Shown in pieces: positions 52,316 to 61,896 of a stretch of DNA of 64,000 nucleotides. The first letter of the stretch is position 1; every line of letters begins with the position of its first letter. The notes beneath the pieces are model-generated. The model saw only the letters and a list, made by a program, of their open reading frames with translations. It searched no databases and was not told the origin of the DNA. The translations under genes were made by a program, and so were the position numbers. The stretch comes from Acinetobacter indicus CIP 110367 (GTDB lineage: Bacteria > Pseudomonadota > Gammaproteobacteria > Pseudomonadales > Moraxellaceae): NCBI RefSeq assembly GCF_000488255.1, contig NZ_KI530745.1, positions 885,324 through 949,323 of the forward strand. The letters are read 5' to 3'.

Positions 52316-52768
52316 TTAGAGCTTTTTCCAGGTCATGGCACTGGTTGTATTGCTCTGTTGCGCTTTACCAAATACTTTCATCTGGTCTTTGCCATCATTC
52401 AATTGCGCTTCAATGGTATAGGTCCGGCCATCCTGGGTATTCAGCCATTGACCTTGCTTAAACTGCTTATGGTTGCCGGTCATGCCTTTCAGCACTTCCA
52501 TACCAAAAATCGGCTGGTTCTTTAAAGCCCCTTCACATTTGCCACAAACGTCCGGATTCACCGCTCCCGCTGTCGGATAATTTTTGCTCACTACGGCGCT
52601 ATACTGCTGTGTTTTGGAGTTTTTACGAATCACGATTTCCGACACATAATACCCGGTTCGATCATCAATCACTTTCCATGTCCCGATTAAAGGATCAAAC
52701 GGCATTGCCACTACAGTTTTGGTTAAACCCGCCAATAGAGCCGCAGCCCCCAACAATTTAAAATTCAT
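52316..52768 (-). CDS. DUF2147-type secreted protein
   Basis: A small exported protein (150 residues). The signal peptide is MNFKLLGAAALLAGLTKTVVA, cleaved before MPFDP. The mature part begins DPLIGTWKVIDDRTGYYVSEIVIRKN, then GKCEGALKNQPIFGMEVLKGM and GRTYTIEAQLNDGKDQMKVFGKA, the DUF2147 pattern (a lipocalin-like barrel). Function unknown. The start is uncertain: neither the ATG at 52768 nor the TTG at 52795 has a clear ribosome binding site; the signal peptide favours 52768. It follows the zinc receptor region but has no Zur box of its own. Confidence 0.78.
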   Translation of the reverse strand: MNFKLLGAAALLAGLTKTVVAMPFDPLIGTWKVIDDRTGYYVSEIVIRKNSKTQQYSAVVSKNYPTAGAVNPDVCGKCEGALKNQPIFGMEVLKGMTGNHKQFKQGQWLNTQDGRTYTIEAQLNDGKDQMKVFGKAQQSNTTSAMTWKKL

Positions 52769-53187
52769 AAGCAAAAAGAGTTTCAAAAGAGTCAATAAAG
52801 AAATGAGATACGCTTCCCAGCGGCCTGAATTATATTCATTTTCCTAAATTAAATCATAATAATTTCATAAATTTTAAATATCTATGTGGTATTTAGATCC
52901 AATTTTTGCTAGATACTTCACATTTCTTTTCCAGAATTTTAGCAATTATTTTTATTGTCACATTCAGGGCTTATGATGCAGTCAAGGTCATTAAAAACGA
53001 GAAGATGGCCTGTAATAACTAAGTAGCGCAAACTAACCCAGCATATAGCAATCCATATGTTGGGTTTTCCTTTATAGGTACTTTGCACTTTCATGCACAG
53101 GTTCTGATGGAGAAATAGTTGTGATGAAGCAAGATTTTTTAGCCCACCGGGATGGCTGCTCATATTCCATCCCGGTAGATGCAACAC
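52769..53187. other. Intergenic stretch DUF2147 / fumC
   Basis: About 420 bases. The open frame 52939-53187 (minus) has no ribosome binding site and no protein character. A hairpin CCGGGATGG/CCATCCCGG (53147-53175) lies just after the fumC stop codon and may end its transcript, although no T-run follows on the minus strand. Confidence 0.45.
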
Positions 53188-54582
53188 TTATTTCGCATTC
53201 GGTGAAACCATATTTTCTGGTCGTACCACGTCATCAAACTGTTCAGCAGTGACCAGATTCAGCTCCACCGCCACCTGTTTTAAGGTTTTCCCTTCTTTAT
53301 AGGCCGTTTTCGCGACTTTGGCAGCATTTTCATAACCAATTACCGGATTCAGTGCTGTCACCAACATCAGCGAGTTATGCAGGAAATGATCAATCTTGTC
53401 ACGGTTCGGTTCAATTCCGACAGCGCAGTGATCGTTAAAGCTGTTGCAGGCATCTCCCAATAACTGAATCGACTGTAACAGGTTATAGGCAATCACTGGC
53501 ATAAATACGTTTAGCTCGAAATTCCCTGAAGCCCCAGCCACATTAATTGTCGTATCATTACCCAGCACTTGCGCCACCACCATGGTCATGGCTTCACTCT
53601 GGGTCGGATTGACCTTGCCCGGCATAATGCTTGAACCCGGTTCATTTTCCGGAATGCGGATTTCACCAAAACCACAGCGCGGCCCACTGGCCAGCCAGCG
53701 TATGTCATTGGCAATTTTATTTAAGCTCACGGCCAGAGTTTTTAAGGCACCGGAAGCAAATACTGCAGCATCACGTCCAGCCAGAGCTTCAAACTTGTTC
53801 GGCGCAGTAACGAAAGCCAAACCGGTCAGGCTGGCCAGTTGCTGTGCGGCTTTTTCCGCATAGTCCGGATGGGCATTTAAACCGGTACCGACAGCGGTGC
53901 CACCCAACGGCAGTTCATATAAACCGTCCAGGGCCTGATGCAAACGTTTCAAACCATGATCGAGCTGCGAGACATAGCCACTAAATTCCTGCCCTAACGT
54001 TAAAGGTGTTGCATCCTGTAAATGGGTACGGCCAATTTTCACAATATCGGCAAAGGCGTCGCTTTTGGCCTGCAAGGTATCTCTTAAACGGGTCACTGCC
54101 GGAATTAACAGCTCATTAATCTGTAAACTGGCGGCGACATGAATCGCGGTCGGGAAAGAATCGTTGGTTGATTGTGCGCGGTTCACATGATCATTCGGAT
54201 GAACCGGCTTTTGTGCGCCCAGCGGATTGCCGAGTTTCTGGTTAGCAATATTGGCAATCACTTCATTACAGTTCATATTACTTTGCGTGCCCGAACCGGT
54301 CTGCCACACCACCAGCGGAAACTGGCTATCCCATTTACCTTCAATCACTTCTTCAGCTGCATCAACAATATAGTGCGACAGTTCTTGAGGAATCTGGTTC
54401 AGTTCTGCATTGGTCATGGCCGCGGCTTTTTTCACTAAGCCCATGGCGCGAATCATGGGACGAGGTAAACGTTCCTGCCCGATTTTAAAATTCTGTAAGC
54501 TGCGCTGAGTCTGTGCACCCCACATGGCCTCACTCGGGACTTCAACTTCTCCCATGGTGTCGTGTTCGATACGTGTTTGCAT
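53188..54582 (-). CDS. fumC: Class II fumarase FumC
   Basis: The iron-independent fumarate hydratase of the TCA cycle, 464 residues. [48 protein letters not shown] and the signature [16 protein letters not shown] are intact and hold the catalytic Ser and His. AGAGG lies 6 nt before the ATG at 54582; a TTG two codons upstream is unlikely. A Fur-type box about 110 bp upstream suggests induction when iron is scarce, when this enzyme would replace the iron-sulphur fumarase. Confidence 0.95.
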   Translation of the reverse strand: MQTRIEHDTMGEVEVPSEAMWGAQTQRSLQNFKIGQERLPRPMIRAMGLVKKAAAMTNAELNQIPQELSHYIVDAAEEVIEGKWDSQFPLVVWQTGSGTQSNMNCNEVIANIANQKLGNPLGAQKPVHPNDHVNRAQSTNDSFPTAIHVAASLQINELLIPAVTRLRDTLQAKSDAFADIVKIGRTHLQDATPLTLGQEFSGYVSQLDHGLKRLHQALDGLYELPLGGTAVGTGLNAHPDYAEKAAQQLASLTGLAFVTAPNKFEALAGRDAAVFASGALKTLAVSLNKIANDIRWLASGPRCGFGEIRIPENEPGSSIMPGKVNPTQSEAMTMVVAQVLGNDTTINVAGASGNFELNVFMPVIAYNLLQSIQLLGDACNSFNDHCAVGIEPNRDKIDHFLHNSLMLVTALNPVIGYENAAKVAKTAYKEGKTLKQVAVELNLVTAEQFDDVVRPENMVSPNAK

Positions 54583-54690
54583 ACTCAACCTCTATCTATT
54601 CTTGCTGTTCTCAATGCTGTTATAACGCTGCCCTGAGGCAGCGGCTATGGCGAATATAGTCATCTTAGGTCAGGCGGATAAAATTGTAAA

Positions 54691-54705
54691 TGATAATTAT
54701 TATCA
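54691..54705. promoter_or_regulatory. Fur-type box upstream of fumC
   Basis: TGATAATTATTATCA, a perfect palindrome with 7-bp arms, matching the GATAAT-N-ATTATC core of Fur boxes. It overlaps a plausible fumC promoter (TTTACA, 17 bp, TAAGAT) on the minus strand. It is also close to the stop codon of the GalE-like gene, but its placement relative to fumC is the meaningful one. Confidence 0.72.
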
Positions 54706-54717
54706 TGATTAAATTTA

Positions 54718-55725
54718 TCATTGCCCGCGCAAGGTGTGCTGATAAAAGCGCCATTCATCTTCCAGCATCTGCTGAATCGAGCGTTTCGGCTGCCAGCCCA
54801 GTACCTCTTTGGCTTTACTAATATCGGCTGCGACCTGATCCAGTTCGGCATAGGGATATACATCAGCATCGACCGTTTTAATTTCGGTACCGGTGACGCT
54901 CGAAATTTCATTTAACAGCTGCTGGATGGAAATCGCCTCGCCGGCAATATTAAAGGCTTCACAAACATGCTGTTGCTGGAATAGCCATTGCAGGGTTAAA
55001 GACACCGCTTCACAACAATCCAGTACATGCAGGAAACTACGTTCAACAGTCTTGTCTTCAGTTTGGGCCTGTTTACGCAGCTCGATAAATTCGCGTTGCC
55101 GCGCCCCGACCTGCATCGCCAGGGGTACAATATTTTTTGGCAGTGGCGGTACCATTTCACCCAGTACCCCATGTTCAAAGGCACCGGCAATATTACCCAA
55201 ACGCAATAAGGCAATTTTCCATTCATTGTCAGTTTTAAAGGTATCCTGAATAATTTCCTCAGCCATCTGCTGAGATTTGATATACGGATTCGGATAGGCA
55301 TACTGAAATGGCAGATCTTCTTTCAGTTGCAGGCTAGATTGGCCATACACGGTTAAGCTGGATAAATGCACCAGCACACGTACCCCGGTACGCTGCATGG
55401 CACGCAGCAGACTCATGATACAGCTGACATTATCATTATAATATTCAAGCGGTTTCAGGACCGATTCTTCCAGCGATTTAAAGCTGGCCGTATGCACCAC
55501 TGCATCGACCGAATACTGTTTAAAGACTTTATTTAAGGCTGGGGTGTTACGAATATCAATTTTGGCAAAAGGCACATACATGCCCGAAATATATTCAAGT
55601 CGTTCTAAGGTTTGTAAATTGGCATTGGATAAATTGTCGACAATAATGACTTCTTGCCCTTGAGCCATCAGACTTAATGCAATATGCGAGCCTATAAAGC
55701 CTAAACCACCAGTCACTAAAATCAT
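54718..55725 (-). CDS. GalE-like epimerase/dehydratase with altered catalytic site
   Basis: A 335-residue extended SDR. ILVTGGLGFIGSHIALSLM is the NAD-binding site and VVHTASFKSLEES, YYNDNV and SSLTVYG follow the UDP-glucose 4-epimerase pattern. The usual YxxxK pair is changed: residues 148-152 read Tyr-Ile-Lys-Ser-Gln, so the catalytic Lys is replaced by Gln (codon CAG). RLGNIAGA stands where RYFNPVGA is usual. Either activity is lost or altered, or another Lys (150) substitutes. Not in a polysaccharide cluster: neighbours are fumC and tusD, divergently placed. Confidence 0.8.
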   Translation of the reverse strand: MILVTGGLGFIGSHIALSLMAQGQEVIIVDNLSNANLQTLERLEYISGMYVPFAKIDIRNTPALNKVFKQYSVDAVVHTASFKSLEESVLKPLEYYNDNVSCIMSLLRAMQRTGVRVLVHLSSLTVYGQSSLQLKEDLPFQYAYPNPYIKSQQMAEEIIQDTFKTDNEWKIALLRLGNIAGAFEHGVLGEMVPPLPKNIVPLAMQVGARQREFIELRKQAQTEDKTVERSFLHVLDCCEAVSLTLQWLFQQQHVCEAFNIAGEAISIQQLLNEISSVTGTEIKTVDADVYPYAELDQVAADISKAKEVLGWQPKRSIQQMLEDEWRFYQHTLRGQ

Positions 55726-55796
55726 TGTATACTACCTTTTTCTTATGAAGTCTGAATGCCCCCTGTGTTGCGGGAACATTTCATTAGTGAATTTTG

Positions 55797-56165
55797 ATGA
55801 GTACCTTATTACTAATTACCTCCGCGCCGACCTCGATTCATGCCTGGCATGCGTTGGGTCTGGCTCAAGCCTTGCAGAGCAAGAATGAAGATTTCCGGGT
55901 GTTCTTCTATCAGGACGCTGTTATGGTCGCTAACGATTTACAATGGCTACCCGATGATCAGCGACAGTTAAAATCGGAATGGCAAAAACTGTCGATTCGT
56001 TTGCCGGTTTGTGTCAGTGCGGCACTGTTACGCGGGATTACCGATCAGGACAATGCCAAACGTCATCAACTTCATCAACACAATTTAGCCGCGGGCTTTG
56101 AATTGGTTGGTCTGGGCGAACTTGCCGATGCAGTGCAATCTGCAGATCGCCTTCTTCAATTCTAA
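55797..56165 (+). CDS. tusD: Sulfurtransferase TusD (DsrE-like)
   Basis: The catalytic member of the TusBCD complex that relays sulfur from TusA to TusE for 2-thiouridine in tRNA wobble positions. The 122-residue protein has the DsrE fold: LLITSAPTSIHAWHALGLAQALQSKNEDFRVFFYQDAV, and LPVCVSAALLRGI carries the conserved active cysteine (near residue 80). It is the first gene of the ordered set tusD-tusC-tusB-tusE. The ATG at 55797 follows a TTG that starts the longer open frame. Confidence 0.9.
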   Translation: MSTLLLITSAPTSIHAWHALGLAQALQSKNEDFRVFFYQDAVMVANDLQWLPDDQRQLKSEWQKLSIRLPVCVSAALLRGITDQDNAKRHQLHQHNLAAGFELVGLGELADAVQSADRLLQF

Positions 56166-56208
56166 GTGGTTCTATTTGAGAATTTGTTGCATTTAAAAGG
56201 TAAATTGT

Positions 56209-56559
56209 GTGAAAACTGTACTCGTCATTTTAAGCCAGGCCAATTTAAGCAGCCAGCAGGTACATGAAAGCCTGTCTGCGACTATGGTACTGGCCACTTT
56301 TGGCTGTGAAGTCAAAGTGTTATTACAAGATGCTGCCCTAAGTCTGCTCAAAAGCGATTTGGCTTTTGACCAGCTCAAACACGCCTTCAAGCTGGCCTCG
56401 AATATGGTCGAAAGTTTTGAGTTTTATGATTTAAGCCCGATTCTGGTAGAACACCAGCATCAACATTCAGCTTATGTCAGCCAGTCGCAGCATGAAATCG
56501 AGTTTATTGAACTGAATGCGGACTTTATCCAGCGTTTTGACCACGTGCTGTACTGGTAA
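56209..56559 (+). CDS. tusC: Sulfurtransferase complex subunit TusC
   Basis: A 116-residue DsrF/TusC-type protein starting from GTG (with AAGGT just before it). KTVLVILSQANLSSQQVHESLSATMVLATFGCEVKVLLQDAALSLL is the DsrE-like fold of the family. Non-catalytic partner in the (TusBCD)2 hexamer. Located between tusD and tusB on the same strand with short gaps. Confidence 0.88.
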   Translation: MKTVLVILSQANLSSQQVHESLSATMVLATFGCEVKVLLQDAALSLLKSDLAFDQLKHAFKLASNMVESFEFYDLSPILVEHQHQHSAYVSQSQHEIEFIELNADFIQRFDHVLYW

Positions 56560-56576
56560 GCCGGAAGGAATCTGTT

Positions 56577-56861
56577 ATGTCACAAAATACTTTATATCTG
56601 CTGCAATCCGGCTTCCATACTACCCCGGCCATGCTGGACAAAGTTTCACGTCTGTATAGTGAAGGCGATGCAGTGGTGCTGATGGGTGATGCAGTATTGG
56701 CCATTGATCACCCATTTTGTCAGCAATGCGGCACCCTGTTTGCACTGGAGCATGATCTAGAGCTGCTGGTCCAGCCATTGCCTGCCCATCTGCACAGTTT
56801 AAACTATGCTACCTTTGCCGAGCTGTGTCTGGCTTATAGCCGTTGTATCTCTTTAAAATAA
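56577..56861 (+). CDS. tusB: Sulfurtransferase complex subunit TusB
   Basis: A 94-residue DsrH/TusB protein: NTLYLLQSGFHTTPAMLDKVSRLYSEGDAVVLMGDAVLAI matches the family opening. Small partner of TusD and TusC. AAGGAA lies about 8 nt before the ATG; 17 nt separate it from both tusC and tusE. Confidence 0.88.
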   Translation: MSQNTLYLLQSGFHTTPAMLDKVSRLYSEGDAVVLMGDAVLAIDHPFCQQCGTLFALEHDLELLVQPLPAHLHSLNYATFAELCLAYSRCISLK

Positions 56862-56878
56862 ACAAGCTTTGAGGTGTT

Positions 56879-57190
56879 ATGAATCTTGAACTGGACCAAG
56901 ATGGTCATTTGGTCGATTACACCATCTGGAATGAAACTGTAGCGCAAGAGCTGGCCAAAAGCCTGGAGCTGGAACTGGAAGATTGGCATTTTGAAATTTT
57001 GCAGGCTGTGCGCCAGTTTTATCAGCAGTTTGGTCATTCTCCGGCGACTCGCCCGTTAATCAAGTTTCTGATGAAAACGGTCAGCCCTGAGATTAATAAT
57101 GCCCTCTTGCAAGAGCGTTTTAACACCGGACTGGTGGCGCGGCATTTAAGCCGTCTGGCCGGTATTCCCAAACCGGCGAATTGCCTGTAA
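56879..57190 (+). CDS. tusE: Sulfur carrier TusE (DsrC family)
   Basis: A 103-residue DsrC/TusE protein that accepts persulfide sulfur from TusD and hands it to MnmA. The C-terminal PKPANCL carries the penultimate cysteine essential in the family, and the core LELEDWHFEILQAVRQFYQQFGHSPATRPLIKFLMK is typical. Last gene of the tus set. Confidence 0.92.
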   Translation: MNLELDQDGHLVDYTIWNETVAQELAKSLELELEDWHFEILQAVRQFYQQFGHSPATRPLIKFLMKTVSPEINNALLQERFNTGLVARHLSRLAGIPKPANCL

Positions 57191-57199
57191 TTGGAGGAA

Positions 57200-57238
57200 G
57201 ATTCATCTGTTCAGAGGTTTAGCGCTGTAGATGAATCT
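57200..57238 (+). other. Inverted repeat after tusE
   Basis: GATTCATCT and AGATGAATC (9 bp) separated by 20 nt. A candidate terminator for the tus operon, but no T-run follows. Confidence 0.4.
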
Positions 57239-57269
57239 GATTTCACACGATAATCCTTTAATTCTTACT

Positions 57270-58175
57270 TTAGAAATGAATCTCATCAGGATGCGTTTCA
57301 ATAATTCTTAACCAGGCCCGGGTGGCTGGACTCATGGCGACTGTCGTATTCCAGGCCATTCGCAAGGTCCAGTTCAGCTCAGGCTGGCACAAACGGCTGA
57401 TCTGATAACGCTCGGCAGGCAACTGCTCACAATAAACCTGAGGCAACAGCGCAATCCCCATGCCGGAATCCACCATTTTGGCAATAAAATCCCACTGGCT
57501 GCTTTTACAGACAATTTTCGGTTCAAAACCCAGCTGCTGTGCGGCCTGTAGAATCATCTGGTTTAAAGTAAAGCTGTCGGCAAACAGTAAAAAAGACTCA
57601 TCTTTCAGTTCCAGCAACGACACCGTTTCGCGTCCCTGCCATGCAGAATTTCGGGCAGATAACAAACACAGTGGCGAATCCATAATTGGAATTCCGCCCA
57701 ATGCCGGTTTTAAATGACCGAGTACAATCCCGACATCAATCTGTTTATCCAGAATAGCGGCTTCAATCCCGCTGGCACCTACCTCTAAAAAGCTCAGTTC
57801 AATAGCCGGGTACTGCTGATGAAACTTGGCAATTAACCGGCTTAATAGCACCGAACCCAGGGGCGGCAAACCCAGTGTCAATTTACCACGTTCTAGCGCA
57901 CGAACTTCCGCCACCGAATCATAAATCGCCTGCTCCAGTTGCAGCATTTGTAGCGCATGCTGATAAATCTGCTCGCCCAGGTAAGTCAATTGCACTTCAC
58001 GTTTACGCCCAGCTTCACCTTTATGAAACAGCGCAGTGCCCAACTCATCTTCCAGCCCACGAATGGCCTTGCTAATTGTAGGCTGGGTCAGACACAAAGC
58101 ATCTGCTGTGCGGGTAAAACTTTGCAATTGCACCAGTTTGACCAGTATTTTCAGACTTTTTAAATCCACCATCAT
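57270..58175 (-). CDS. LysR-family regulator, CidR-like
   Basis: About 301 residues; helix-turn-helix SFTRTADALCLTQPTISKAIRGLEDELGTALFHKGEAGRKREVQLT and an effector domain. It is divergent from the LrgA/LrgB-like pair at about 95 bp, the arrangement of CidR with cidAB, so it probably activates them in response to a weak-acid metabolite. Three candidate start codons (ATG 58175, ATG 58172, GTG 58169) lie together; 58175 is used. Confidence 0.86.
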   Translation of the reverse strand: MMVDLKSLKILVKLVQLQSFTRTADALCLTQPTISKAIRGLEDELGTALFHKGEAGRKREVQLTYLGEQIYQHALQMLQLEQAIYDSVAEVRALERGKLTLGLPPLGSVLLSRLIAKFHQQYPAIELSFLEVGASGIEAAILDKQIDVGIVLGHLKPALGGIPIMDSPLCLLSARNSAWQGRETVSLLELKDESFLLFADSFTLNQMILQAAQQLGFEPKIVCKSSQWDFIAKMVDSGMGIALLPQVYCEQLPAERYQISRLCQPELNWTLRMAWNTTVAMSPATRAWLRIIETHPDEIHF

Positions 58176-58270
58176 TCCCAATAGGCATAATTATTTTTTT
58201 ATTATTCATAAGCATCCTGGTAGGTCAAATCTAAAATACAGTCGTGTTTAACCTTTAGGGCAATTCAGCG

Positions 58271-58684
58271 ATGTGGTCTCTTTCCCGTGTTGCCGTCCTC
58301 AGCATACAAATTGCGCTGCTGATCCTGATCTGGTGGCTCGGTGCGCTGATCCAACAGATATTCCAGCTGCCGGTTTCAGCGGGTGTGATTGGCCTGATCC
58401 TATTACTGCTGGCGCTGTTAAGTGGCATATTTCAACTGCAATGGATCAAGCAAGGCGCCGATTTTATGCTGGCCGAGCTGATGCTGCTGTTTATTCCCTG
58501 TGTGGTCGGCATTATCAATGATCTCGACTTACTGCTGAGCCAAGGCTGGCAACTGCTACTCTCGATTACGCTCGGCACCTGTGCGGTAATGGTCGCCACA
58601 GCCTATAGCGTGTGCTGGGGTTTTAAACTGGAACAGCGGCTCAGGAAAAATACAAACAACACCGCATATGTGTCAGGAGATTAA
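58271..58684 (+). CDS. CidA/LrgA-type holin-like protein
   Basis: A 137-residue, four-span membrane protein: VAVLSIQIALLILIWWLGALIQQIFQLPVSAGVIGLILLLLALLSG, then WIKQGADFMLAELMLLFIPCVVGIINDLDLL, the LrgA/CidA/YohJ pattern. The family is implicated in controlled lysis or pyruvate/carbon overflow transport. It precedes the LrgB gene, the two overlapping slightly in the open frames with AGGAG placed at the junction. Confidence 0.88.
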   Translation: MWSLSRVAVLSIQIALLILIWWLGALIQQIFQLPVSAGVIGLILLLLALLSGIFQLQWIKQGADFMLAELMLLFIPCVVGIINDLDLLLSQGWQLLLSITLGTCAVMVATAYSVCWGFKLEQRLRKNTNNTAYVSGD

Positions 58685-58685
58685 G

Positions 58686-59378
58686 ATGAACCTGATCGCA
58701 AGCCTGTGCTTCATCTTCACCCTGCTGGGCTATATCGCAGCCAAACAGCTGTATCGTCGTTATCCGGTGCTGCTGTTTTTACCCTCCATTCTAGTTCCGG
58801 CTGGATTAATCTGCATGCTGCTCTATTTCGGGATTTCCTATGACAGCTATATGCAGTACAGTCACTGGATTGTCTGGATGCTCGGGCCAGCCACGGTGGC
58901 TTTTGCCATTCCGATTTATGAATATCGCGCGCTGATTCAACGCCATCTGCTGGCCATCAGCATGGGTATTGTGATCGGGATGTGTGTCGGCATTATCAGT
59001 GCTTTTTATCTGGCGCAGCTGTTTCAGCTAAATCAGGAAACCACATATAGCCTGATGGCGCGCTCTATCTCTACACCCTTTGCTATGGAATTAAGCACAC
59101 AGGTGGGCGGCTCGGTTGAACTGGTAATCCTGTTCACCATGATGACCGGCTTTGCCGGCGGTTTTATGGCAGATGCCGTCTTACTCGCACTCAAACTGAA
59201 TTCACATTTTGCTCAAGGTGCAGCCTTAGGTAATGCCGCGCATGGTTTTGGTACTTCTAAAGCCTTTATGCGCCATCGTGAAGAAGGTGTGGCCGCCTGC
59301 TTAAGTATGGTACTGGCTGGCATATTTATGGTGATTTTTGGACCTGCCCTGATTCATGGCGTGGTCCGGTTTTTATAA
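58686..59378 (+). CDS. LrgB/CidB-type membrane protein
   Basis: A 230-residue membrane protein of the LrgB family: PATVAFAIPIYEYRALIQRHLLAISMGIVIGMCVGIIS, then RSISTPFAMELSTQVGG and GNAAHGFGTSKAFMRHREEGVAACLSMVLAGI are diagnostic. The ATG at 58686 follows CAGGAG, in place of an upstream in-frame ATG within the lrgA gene. Works together with the preceding CidA/LrgA-type protein. Confidence 0.92.
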   Translation: MNLIASLCFIFTLLGYIAAKQLYRRYPVLLFLPSILVPAGLICMLLYFGISYDSYMQYSHWIVWMLGPATVAFAIPIYEYRALIQRHLLAISMGIVIGMCVGIISAFYLAQLFQLNQETTYSLMARSISTPFAMELSTQVGGSVELVILFTMMTGFAGGFMADAVLLALKLNSHFAQGAALGNAAHGFGTSKAFMRHREEGVAACLSMVLAGIFMVIFGPALIHGVVRFL

Positions 59379-59411
59379 CTGAATCCGCTGCTAAAATAAA
59401 ATCAGTGCAGA

Positions 59412-59882
59412 TTAAGACTCATCCACCACATCGGCAAACTGGGCATTTAACACCCGGGCCAGATCATCCGGCTTTAAACCAATGTCCAGTCCACGTTTGC
59501 CACCGCTAACATAGATTTTGTCCAGACTTTGCGCGCTCTGGTCAATCACAGTTTTTAAACGTTTCTTCTGCCCAATCGGGCTAATTCCGCCAACCAGATA
59601 ACCGGTTAAACGTTCAGCATCTTTAGGCTCTGCCATATGCAGTTTTTTACAGCCCACCGCGGTAGCAACTTTCTTTAAATTTAACTGCACATGCACCGGT
59701 AAAATCGCCACATAATACTGTTTATCATCAGTTACCAATAAAGTCTTAAATACTTCAGCCAGGGCTAAACCCAGCTTTTCCGCTGCTTCCAGCCCAAAAC
59801 TTTTGGCATTCGGATCATGCTCATATTCATGAATACTATAGTCAATTTTATTGGATTTTAAAATTTTACAGGCCGGTGTCAT
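59412..59882 (-). CDS. ybaK: YbaK-type Cys-tRNA(Pro) deacylase
   Basis: A 156-residue editing protein: [46 protein letters not shown], and [24 protein letters not shown] agree with YbaK, which removes cysteine mischarged on tRNA-Pro. The Lys in FKTLLV is the conserved functional one. No partner gene nearby. Confidence 0.92.
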   Translation of the reverse strand: MTPACKILKSNKIDYSIHEYEHDPNAKSFGLEAAEKLGLALAEVFKTLLVTDDKQYYVAILPVHVQLNLKKVATAVGCKKLHMAEPKDAERLTGYLVGGISPIGQKKRLKTVIDQSAQSLDKIYVSGGKRGLDIGLKPDDLARVLNAQFADVVDES

Positions 59883-59957
59883 TTTAGTTGCCCAGTGATA
59901 AACCTCCTCGCAGTATAAAAGCTTCTGCTGCAGAAGTTAATCACTGTATAGCTTAGG

Positions 59958-61583
59958 CTATTGAGTGGCAGCATAATATTTCCGCTTTTCCACATCATCC
60001 AGCATACTCTCGGTTTCCTGCAAGACATTGGCCAAACGCTGGGTATGCGCAATCAAACGGTCCAGCCAGCGCTGTGCGGCCAGTAATTCCAGACTGCGCG
60101 CGGCACTCAGATGTTGCACCGTGGCATATTCAATCACTTTTTCACGCGCTTCGGCACGCTGCTCTTCCACCCATTGTTTCAGGTTTAACAGCTCACGATT
60201 TAAAGATGCCACTTCGGTCAGGCGGTTAAACTCATCGACATACTGAAAGTGATTGTCCAGCACATGAATATAATCCAGCCCCATCTGATAAATAGTCGGC
60301 TGGGTACGGATATGCTCGGCATGTTCTACTGCTTCCAGATCACTGCGCAGCACACGTAAATACACCATCAGGCGCAGCATCGCCATTAAACGCTGCTGAT
60401 CCAGCTCATTTTCACTAACCGATAAATCTTCCAGATACTGCTGCACCCGTTTTAAGATTTCATCCAGTTGCTGTAATTCGCTATTGGAGGGCAAACGACC
60501 TTCCTGAATCGCGCGTTTCAGCAAAATCAGGATATGCCCAATCGACCAATAAATCACTTTAGAAGCGGCATTAATCGCTAAAGCCGGCACCGAAAAACTG
60601 GCCTGATCCAGATAACATAAAATTGAAGGGGTGCGGTCTGGAATTAAACCGACAATCAACTGTTCAAACTGTTTTAAAAAGGGCAATAAAAATAAGGTTC
60701 CCAGCACACTAAAGGCGGTATGAAACGCAGCGACAATAATCACATCATCCCAAGTGCCGACCTGTGAATGTTCCGCCAGCCACAAAAAAGCCGGTTTCAA
60801 CAAGATAAAAGCCAACACGGCCGAAATCACGTTAAACACCACATGCACGGCTGCGGTGCGTTTGGCATTGGCAGTCGAGCCCATGGCTGCCAGAATCGCG
60901 GTCGCCACCGTACCAATATTTTGTCCAATCACCAGACCTAAGGCTTGGGACAAATCAATCGCACCACTGGCTAAAGCGGCCAAGGTCGCAGTAATGGCTG
61001 CACTGGAAGATTGCAGCAGCACGGTCATCACCAGCCCGACCAGCACTAAAATCAACTGTGTGGTGAAAGAGTTATTGGAAAAAACCGATAAATCAACCCG
61101 CTCGGCAAAACCCGACATTGCCACCTGCAGCAAGTCAATCCCAAAGAAAATCAGGCCAAAACCGGCAATAGTTAAACCGAATAAAGACAGTCGCCCACGG
61201 CTGAATAATTTAAAGATCGCCCCCAACCCAATGAGTGGCAAGGCAATATGGGCAATGGAAAATTTAACCCCCAAAAAAGCCACCATCCAACCGGTGCTGG
61301 TGGTGCCAACATTGGCGCCAATAATCACACCAATGGCCTGACTAAAAGTCAGAATACCAGCACTCACAAAGCCAATGGTGGCCAATGTGGTTGCCGTTGA
61401 GGATTGCACAGCCAAAGTCAGGCCGATGCCAGAAAAAATGGCTTTAATCGGTGAACCTGTAAATTTAGACAGCCATAAACGCAATGACTCCCCAGCCATC
61501 TCTTTCAGACTGTCTGTCATTAAGGTCATTCCAATCAGGAACAAACCGATCCCGCCACACAACTGTGCAATCACTTCTAACAT
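59958..61583 (-). CDS. Na/Pi cotransporter family protein with PhoU-like domain
   Basis: A 541-residue protein. The N-terminal 340 residues hold two repeated Na/Pi cotransporter units (GLTLAVQSSTATTLATIGFVSAGILTFSQAIGVIIGANVGTTSTGW and LLQSSSAAITATLAALASGAIDLSQALGLVIGQNIGTVATA, with the QSS motif in each). The C-terminal 200 residues are a PhoU-like helical domain. Probably sodium-driven phosphate uptake or export under internal phosphate control. The start ATG at 61583 is preferred to a TTG four codons upstream; its ribosome binding site is weak. Confidence 0.88.
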   Translation of the reverse strand: MLEVIAQLCGGIGLFLIGMTLMTDSLKEMAGESLRLWLSKFTGSPIKAIFSGIGLTLAVQSSTATTLATIGFVSAGILTFSQAIGVIIGANVGTTSTGWMVAFLGVKFSIAHIALPLIGLGAIFKLFSRGRLSLFGLTIAGFGLIFFGIDLLQVAMSGFAERVDLSVFSNNSFTTQLILVLVGLVMTVLLQSSSAAITATLAALASGAIDLSQALGLVIGQNIGTVATAILAAMGSTANAKRTAAVHVVFNVISAVLAFILLKPAFLWLAEHSQVGTWDDVIIVAAFHTAFSVLGTLFLLPFLKQFEQLIVGLIPDRTPSILCYLDQASFSVPALAINAASKVIYWSIGHILILLKRAIQEGRLPSNSELQQLDEILKRVQQYLEDLSVSENELDQQRLMAMLRLMVYLRVLRSDLEAVEHAEHIRTQPTIYQMGLDYIHVLDNHFQYVDEFNRLTEVASLNRELLNLKQWVEEQRAEAREKVIEYATVQHLSAARSLELLAAQRWLDRLIAHTQRLANVLQETESMLDDVEKRKYYAATQ

Positions 61584-61896
61584 GCAACTACCCAATAAAT
61601 ATTTTTATTTTCAACCATCTAAGTATATAAGAGATTATGCAATGAAAGCCGCTTTATACCCTAAAAGTTGCATAGTGACATCAACATGAACAGCACAATA
61701 AATAGAAACATGATCTTCCAATGCACTCTAAAGATATTTCAAACACGTAGTATTGGAGCGAAAACTTAACAAAACAGCGGCGGTTCCAGGCCGCCGTTGG
61801 CTTGACGGATATCTCCCAGCTCACTAACATCCTTAAAACATATTCGCGAGCACTGGCTAATCTGGTGCAGCATCACTGCTTTTTTCTGATTTTAAA
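61584..61896. other. Intergenic stretch
   Basis: About 310 bases between divergent genes with no gene. One hairpin, CGGCGG/CCGCCG with loop TTCCAGG (about 61777-61795), stands out for its GC content in AT-rich surroundings. Both promoters should lie here. Confidence 0.4.

Noticed and set aside
52939..53187. 82-codon open frame on the minus strand after fumC
   Set aside because: Runs through the fumC 3' hairpin, no ribosome binding site, no family resemblance.
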